Assembly: GCF_000003815.2 (NCBI RefSeq)
Contig: NC_049983.1
Location: 14,618,212 to 14,682,211, forward strand
Direction: 5' to 3'
DNA length: 64,000 nucleotides
From: Branchiostoma floridae
Lineage: Eukaryota > Chordata > Leptocardii > Amphioxiformes > Branchiostomatidae
Shown here: positions 58,101 through 64,000 of the stretch, piece by piece
How the letters are laid out: every line of letters starts with the position of its first letter
Position numbering within the stretch: the stretch's first letter is position 1
The notes under the pieces: model-generated
The model's input: only the letters and a program-made list of their open reading frames with translations
Database searches by the model: none
What the model was told of the DNA's origin: nothing
Position numbers and translations under genes: made by a program

Positions 58101-61100
58101 ATCATTTACTTGTTCAACAATGACTAATCTATGTCTGAACAATGAAAAATGATGATATGCCACTCAAATCTGACCCAAAAATCCTAATCTTCAAACCTCA
58201 CCGTGGAAGGACCAAGACCCCCCCTTCCACACCAATCTCCCGATTAATCGCTTCGCTACCATGCCATTCCCACTACGCTAAAATAAAATCCTGGCTAGAA
58301 CCCTGAGGAGAATCGGCGATTCTACTGGATCGTGATCTCTACTGTGACATATACATATACATGTACCTATACATGAGTAGCATGGCAAACACAATTGCTG
58401 TACTTGTATATTATTTTCACAAGATGATTTTTATTACGTACATGTAAAGCTAATTCACCTTTATCCGCGGGGTAACCTATATTCGTTCAAAAACATGGTA
58501 TTTATGGATATCAAGTCAACACATGGTGGTTTTAAACTGCAACATTTAATATGTTTTTGTGTATTGAAAATTCGGCAACTTGATATCCATAAATACACCA
58601 TTATCAACGGATATAGGTTACCCCTGGGATGAAGGTGAACTATTGTTAGTAGCCAGACACAGAAGTCCCCCTGAACTGATCCCACTTTAGGCCCCTGTGG
58701 GATTATTACAACCTCAGTATCCTTGTGACTGGTTTCTCATATTTCCCACACATCCATCAGTTGCAAGTCATAACCTTTAGTATTGTCTTCACTGCATTAA
58801 CTTTACAGTTCGTGGCATATTTATGAGAGTATAGCTGATACATGTAATGATAAAGAGGGGAGGTAACTCAATGCATATTGCATGAAATTAAAGTACAGGC
58901 ATTCATTTGATCAATCATGGAAAAAATTCAACAATCATGTTCTTGCAACAAATTGTTTTGATTTAAAAACGGGTAAAGTTACACTTGTTTGAATATATTA
59001 AGAATAGTTAATTGTTTTGATCCCACATATAGAATCTAAAAAGTTACATATTTATTGAAATGAAAATGGTAAATTCTTACTAGAATATCTTTTAATAAAA
59101 ATAAAATCACAAGGTAATGTTACTGAAAGGTCAAAAGGCCAACCAGACAGTCTCTATTAGATTCTCTTTGTATTTTCTGACTGCTTATCTTGGTTTTGCT
59201 TTATCAGTGTAGATAGTGTAAAGTACTCATTTATAATCAACACCCCATGAGGGAAAATGCAATTAAAAACAGCATGAGGTAAAAGAGAACAAGGTAATTA
59301 TGCGTATTGTTTCTTAATTCTATCTCAGTTGAAGTTTTGGGATCAGGAGTTGTTGAAAATTTGTAATGGGAGGGTATTTTATGTCTAGTTGATGAAATTT
59401 TCTGACAATTTGATTTTTACAAAAATATGTGAATAATAATGTAGATGAGGGGGAAAATTGTATCGAGGGAAAAAGTTAAAGCTGGTTGATACCTGTTGGT
59501 AGCCTGGATACCAGACCCCAGCCCAATCTCTATCTCATGATAGATATTTTTGAGATTGGGCTGGGGGCTGGTATCCAGGCTAAGTAACCTATTGGATGTT
59601 AGCTTTCATCTTATATCTCTGATATGTGATGAATACATTGTTGTTCTATCCACACACGCTCATTTCCATGGTTTTTAATCACTTAGCCACACCAGACCAT
59701 GAACACAATGTCCTGTATTGTGACAGTGAATTCCACTGGTAAAGGTCTTTTCCCTGGTCATGTAACAGTACCAAACCAAATCCAATCCATTTCTGCCACA
59801 CTTGGGTCTGTACACTTGATCTGCTAGTGGGATTTGGACCAAGCTGTGACAGTGAGTGTGACAGTGTCATATGTTCTCAGTTCTACAGCATGTGGGCCTC
59901 AGTTTTGTAAGATCATGTGAAGTCAATCCAATGATGGATCAAGTCCAAATTGATTTGTACAAGGTATGGAACTAGTGTTTTCCCCCATGGATATCTGCCA
60001 TGCTTTAGTTCACCCCAAGTTGTGAAGGAAGTAACTGGACATTAACATTGAAGTACTCTAGGACAACGGAACAGGGCCTGTCTTTTTTAACTGATTGAAT
60101 TTTGGTCTTTTTGGTTAAAAAATTACCTGTCATATATCCTCTGGTGAGCCAGTTATTGGAGTAGCACTTTCCTGCTGGGATGTAATGTTGAGGACCATCT
60201 AATTAAAGTATTATATTTCACAAGTTAACCGCAGAGACCCCACTGCCCATGGCGCCAGCTTGAAAACACCAAAGCTTCAATCCCAGCTAATTAGCCTGAG
60301 GTGACCCATGTCTGATTGGTTAGTAGCGCCCCCTGTCTCACCTGTCCCAGCTGTTACTATAGAAACCTTCAGGGTCAGACAGGAGGCCGCCCCAGACATG
60401 GCCCTCTGCCCCAGGCTATTGTGTTTCACAGTGCAGCATTTCCTGTGACCTCTGCAGCATAACAACATCAGTCATTCTCACTCCTGGCAGTGTCCGCAAG
60501 ACCCAGTATGAAAAATTTGGCAAGCAATGACATTGACAGGACTTTGGAGACCTCTGCTGTCACAAAGAAGATGCTTTCACCTGGTGGATTCTACTGGGTT
60601 TAGGAGGCTAACCTTGGCCATGAAGAAAAGTTTTTTAATAGATCATCTGTATCTAAAGGCATCTTTTGGATTTCATGGAAAGACATCTGGGGATGTACCA
60701 ATACAGGGCTCTGGACAACCCACACAAACCAGTAATGACAGTGAATTGAAGAGAGGTCCAAACTGGACAACCCGAATATTAAGTTCATATTAAAGGAACT
60801 TGAACTGATGTATGTATGTATGTATGATGTATGTTAGTTCTATAGATGGCACCTGAAAACTGAATGGACTTCAATGGACACACTATATTCGAGATTCAAA
60901 ATTGACAGACAGGACATTTTAGTAGTACATATAGTATACAGCCAGTTTGTATTCAAAGAGAATCAACCCTTTTGGTCATGAGTACATCCTGCTATGTAAC
61001 ATGTTTGACAAGGCACCTGTCATCGCTTATCTTGGCTGACATAACTTTGAAATTACCCATCTGGTTATATATGGGTATTTAGAAAGCATCTATGATCTAG

Positions 61101-62796
61101 TGCATGTAGTATTCAACCTACCTGCAAGAGGGTGCTTTAGTGCCTCTCTGGGGCCTCTTGTCAGGATTTCCAGTTGCCATTTCCACATTCTTTCAGTTTG
61201 TAACCAAAGCCAACGGAATAGAATGAAGGCTGACAACTACAGATCCGACAACTATCTTGTTTGCATACATACCTGTTTGTCATGTTTAATTGTGAATGAC
61301 TATTGTGTCTTATATGACCATTTCTTTTTCTCTCTTTTTGTGTGTTTTTTTCTTGCTATGCCCTCGGCATCGGGTAAAACAGAAGGTAAATTAAAGTGTA
61401 CAAGTGTTGTAGATATTAATTAAACAGAGTTTGTAGTTGTATGGACTTTCAATGTAGATAGCAGTTGCATGTAAGGTGATGCTACTCATCGATTGGTTAG
61501 TCACAAGAAGATGGGTTGTAGTGTACTACAACATGTTGTCTAGCCAGAGATTGCAATCTTTACTCCTAGACTGGCTAACTCCACTGGCATGTTATCTGTC
61601 TATTTGGCCGATTTCTACTATTTTTACAGCTAATAGAGTTTGGTACATACTGACAGTGTAGGAGAAATGCCAGTATGATAAATAAGTAGCTGTAGTGACA
61701 CATGATTAAGATAAGGAAATATTACTCTAAATAGTTTTGTATATTGCAAAAAGAAAATTGAGTGTGAGTAGATTAGGTTTATGTAAGTGTAGTTCCTGTG
61801 TAGTTGGTTACAAATATGATATTAACCTTTATATACTGTTCAAAAATGATATGCTGTATAATTTATATGATATGACCCTCTGGTGATGATTTTTATCAAA
61901 CCACCAAACTATTAGGTCTCGGTTTGATTGACATTATCAGATGCCTTACAAGAGGCAGAAGTGTGTCTGTCTCCCATGGAGCAGGAAAGTCAGTGCAGAA
62001 GGCTGACCCATATATTTCCTGTCCTTACAGACACCACTTGAACTGGCTGCAGGCAGACAGGCGGGTGTTGGAGCATGAGTTCCCGAGGAGGGCTGGCACG
62101 CTCACCCTACAGTTCGCTGTCAGGTACGGACCCTTCCTCTTCAACTAGAAGCTATGCTTGTAACACTTAGTACTTAGAACCAACACTCAACTTTGTACTT
62201 TGTATCGTTGAGTTCGTATAAGATTTCCTCCTTTTTTTTCCTCATGTAAAACGATTACTATTATAGGCTGACCTAGCATGGATACCAGACCCCAGCCCGA
62301 TCTCAGAAATACCACATGATATATGTTTTTGAGATCGGGCTGAGGTCCAAGCCAAGGCTGACCTTTTTCCCATTTATTGTTAGATATCCTGTTGTTGTTT
62401 CTTTGTGTGATCAAGGTGTGATTTAGCTTTCAAGTTACAAATGAAAAGATAACTTTTATCCCTTATCTCTCAAGTGTATACCTTGTTCAAATAAAGTATT
62501 ATTGGTATGTACAATGTACACAAAAGCATGAACTTGAAGGAACAACTACCAGATTGAGTATATTTAGCTTTCTTTTGTTAAACTGTTTTATTATTACAAA
62601 GACTGAATTTGCAGTGAGGGTATATAGTAGTTAAATTCACATTGAGTGACCTTTGTAATCAGTTGCTATTACCTTGTGTAAGTGAAGTGCATTCTTTTGT
62701 CTTCTCTCCAGGTTTTACATAGAGAGTATAGCGTATCTACGGGACCCAGTCACCATAGAACTATTCTTTTTACAAGCAAAGTCATCCATATTCAAG
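49042..62796 (+). CDS. FRMD4: FRMD4A/B orthologue (FERM-domain protein), 5' part, four exons
   Basis: Exons 49042-49107, 55159-55253, 62031-62123 and 62712-62796 join in consistent phases (0,2,2,0) to 113 residues and continue off the window. Matches to human FRMD4A/B (from memory): AEGRRCQVQLLDDRKLEFLI, DLVASHFNLKEKEYFGLAYH, HLNWLQADRRVLEHEFP and FYIESIAYLRDPVTIELFFL. These form the F1 (ubiquitin-like) lobe and the beginning of F2 of a FERM domain. FRMD4 proteins are junctional scaffolds that bind cytohesins and Par3 in epithelial polarity (family knowledge). One amphioxus gene probably corresponds to both vertebrate paralogues. Confidence 0.93.
49108..55158 (+). other. 6-kb FRMD4 intron
   Basis: Contains a CpG/YY1-like block at 53590-54000 and a loose direct repeat (gtggtcaggaaa... 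near 52795 and 52904). No coding exon recognised. Confidence 0.55.
53590..54000. promoter_or_regulatory. CpG-enriched block with YY1-like motifs (candidate internal promoter)
   Basis: cgccgcgg, gggcgcg, TGACGTAA and two overlapping YY1-like motifs (AAAATGGCGG, AAAATGGCTG, about 53881-53903) stand out from AT-rich intron sequence. No splice donor or family-like ORF confirms a first exon. Confidence 0.35.
55159..55253 (+). CDS. FRMD4: FRMD4 exon: FERM F1 lobe
   Basis: Encodes PKLQSSDLLDLVASHFNLKE then KEYFGLAYHDE, between gtgcag and gtaagt, phase 0 in, 2 out. Confidence 0.95.
57884..58342. mobile_element. outer MITE with 37-bp perfect TIRs
   Basis: The left end (gtagagatcacgatccagta..., 57884-57920) is the exact reverse complement of 58306-58342. 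It carries an inserted second element (57986-58305); without it and one AGGAG copy, 134 bp remain and the inverted arms extend inward further. Confidence 0.9.
57986..58305. mobile_element. inner inverted-repeat element inserted in the outer MITE
   Basis: 320 bp starting cagggttctagctag and ending ggctagaaccctg, flanked by direct AGGAG repeats (57981-57985, 58306-58310). Several copies of ctacgctaaaat lie inside. The CAGGG ends resemble hAT-type elements, but only 5 bp of flanking duplication is seen where hAT gives 8. Confidence 0.82.
58453..58640. mobile_element. MITE with TA target duplication, copy B
   Basis: 188 bp flanked by TA, with attcacctttatccgcgggg at the left and cccctgggatgaaggtgaac at the right. 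Inner arms ggtatttatggatatcaagt / acttgatatccataaatac. Same family as 32330-32527. Confidence 0.8.
59500..59582. mobile_element. fold-back element with 31-bp arms
   Basis: tagcctggataccag...cccaatctc (59500-59530) pairs with 59552-59582 with one mismatch, around a 21-bp loop. Confidence 0.85.
62031..62123 (+). CDS. FRMD4: FRMD4 exon: end of F1 lobe
   Basis: Encodes THHLNWLQADRRVLEHEFPR then RAGTLTLQFAV, split Thr and Arg codons at the two ends, donor gtacgg. Confidence 0.95.
62273..62357. mobile_element. diverged relative of the 59500 fold-back element
   Basis: Shares ggataccagaccccagccc with the 59500 element. The inner arms agcccgatctc / gagatcgggct are intact, but the outer right arm has decayed. 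It lies in the 588-bp intron between two FERM exons. Confidence 0.75.
62712..62796 (+). CDS. FRMD4: FRMD4 exon: F1-F2 junction
   Basis: Encodes FYIESIAYLRDPVTIELFFL then QAKSSIFK, phase 0 out at gtaagt. The next exon is beyond the window. Confidence 0.95.
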
Positions 62797-64000
62797 GTAA
62801 GTTGGTTAGAGGAATGCTGTCTGAAGTGGACAGGTGTGAGAATGTTTGTACAGGGAATCCCAACATGGGGGTAGTGTTACTCAGGAGTTGTGTCAGAAAT
62901 AACCTGCCAGGCAGTTTTAGTTCCATTTAGGGTTTCTGGTCACTGTATATTAGGTATACGGAAGAATTATACCTCTGAATTTACTAGAAGATGCTGTAAA
63001 TGCATTGAAGTTTCCTGGGATTTAATGTTGTGGCAGCGGGAAAATTGTTCGCTATGGTTTTGAGTTTTCGGTAGTGCCATATACTGTAGTCACACAGTGT
63101 GAATGTGTAATGGAAATATTTTCGGAGTAGTTTGGAGTTTGCAGTGAAAACCGTGAACTTAGATCAACTACACTTCTTAGTTCTATCAACATTTTGATAT
63201 GATTCTTGTAAACATAGATAAATTTGTATCATTCCAACTTGTTTGCTAATATGTGATGTGAACCCCTAACGTGAAACACGGTGGCCTAATCAGGACTTTA
63301 CAAAAGCCCCTGTTCAGCATGTAAAAATGTATATTAGCTGACAACTTTTGGACAGTCCCACCCTTTTTGATGATTATACTTCTGATATACTTGAATTCTC
63401 CCAGAAGTGGACAGGTAATTTTCTTAGGGTAGGCCCTGTAGGATAGATGTTTGTCAATTCGTAGGTTCAGGTGTTGTTTGTGTTTTATTTAGGAAGTACT
63501 TTTGTTGCTGGTGAGGGCACGTACAAGAATTCCATTGTTCAAATCAGGTTGTCCATAATTGTACTGGCCTGTTCTTTAGCACTGTTCGCACATTTTGTGA
63601 ATGGTCTATTTTCACTGGACATAGTTTATTTGTAATAGATGCAGAGGAAGTTGTTCAAACTTCAGAGAGTAAACAATGAATGGAATGCAATGATTATATT
63701 GGTGTGAGAGGCATGCTCACTTGTTAATACATTTTGTATGTACTGGTTGTAAGTTTTTCATATAGTCAGGTAACTCTGTGCAATTGCCCATAATGTGATT
63801 GTAAATAGTGTGTATTGTTCAAGCTGAAAGATTAGCACAGCTAGAAACCATGTAACACCAGCCAGACATCAAAAGATTCCTTCCTTAGATGTTGGTGTAA
63901 TATTTCACAAAGAACCTGATTTGTTTTAACAAGCTGACATCTCTCCTTTGAAACATTTCCTCTGGAAAGATACTGAAGAAATGGCAAACTAACTGGTCTC
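62797..64000 (+). other. start of next FRMD4 intron
   Basis: Non-coding sequence to the window end. The next FERM exon (F2 lobe) was not found in it. Confidence 0.6.

Larger units (their letters stand above)
55254..62030 (+). other. 6.8-kb FRMD4 intron with three inverted-repeat elements
   Basis: Holds the nested element pair (57884-58342), a TA-flanked MITE (58453-58640), a fold-back (59500-59582) and a short TATG microsatellite near 60810. No coding exon recognised. Confidence 0.6.

Noticed and set aside
61354-61385. Possible small exon ATGCCCTCGGCATCGGGTAA before a gtaaat donor
   Set aside because: No acceptor AG in a suitable position, and not needed: the flanking FERM exons join directly in phase with full similarity.

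Overview
This is eukaryotic nuclear DNA: coding exons of 7 to 166 bp bounded by GT/AG splice sites, introns from 162 bp to more than 12 kb, and many short inverted-repeat (MITE-like) elements. Gene content, protein similarity, element style and scaffold gaps fit a cephalochordate (amphioxus, Branchiostoma). Genus is an inference and the species cannot be told from the sequence alone. None of the four genes is a single ORF, so the models were assembled by hand from exon similarity, splice sites and reading phase.

Layout. (1) 546-8150, + strand: the 3' eight coding exons of a MAP kinase-activated protein kinase 2/3 (MK2/MK3) orthologue; its 5' exons lie outside the window. (2) 8151-11903: tail-to-tail space with the likely 3'UTRs of MK2 (+) and TMEM167B (-). 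(3) 11904-13515, - strand: a complete three-exon TMEM167B/Kish-B gene. (4) 13516-14061: a compact head-to-head promoter with three ETS-type sites and a TCTCGCGAGA element. (5) 14062-33357, + strand: a seven-exon gene whose hand-spliced 297-residue product has an N-terminal SH3 domain and a C-terminal FAM107 (DUF1151) domain. (6) 33358-36400: its probable 3'UTR and an intergenic stretch. (7) about 36300-62796 and beyond, + strand: the 5' part of an FRMD4A/FRMD4B orthologue, with a candidate non-coding first exon ending at 36535 and four coding exons at 49042-62796 covering the start of the FERM domain. The remaining exons lie to the right of the window.

The main observations are the predicted SH3-FAM107 architecture and the order FAM107 then FRMD4 in the same orientation, which matches my recollection of FAM107B-FRMD4A on human 10p13; human 3p carries FAM107A, FRMD4B and MAPKAPK3. 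The window therefore looks like an ancestral chordate linkage block. Introns carry several well-defined inverted-repeat elements, including an element inserted into another, and a roughly 1-kb repeat with 163-bp internal tandem units. Three N gaps (416, 100 and 100 bases) lie in the long FRMD4 5' intron.
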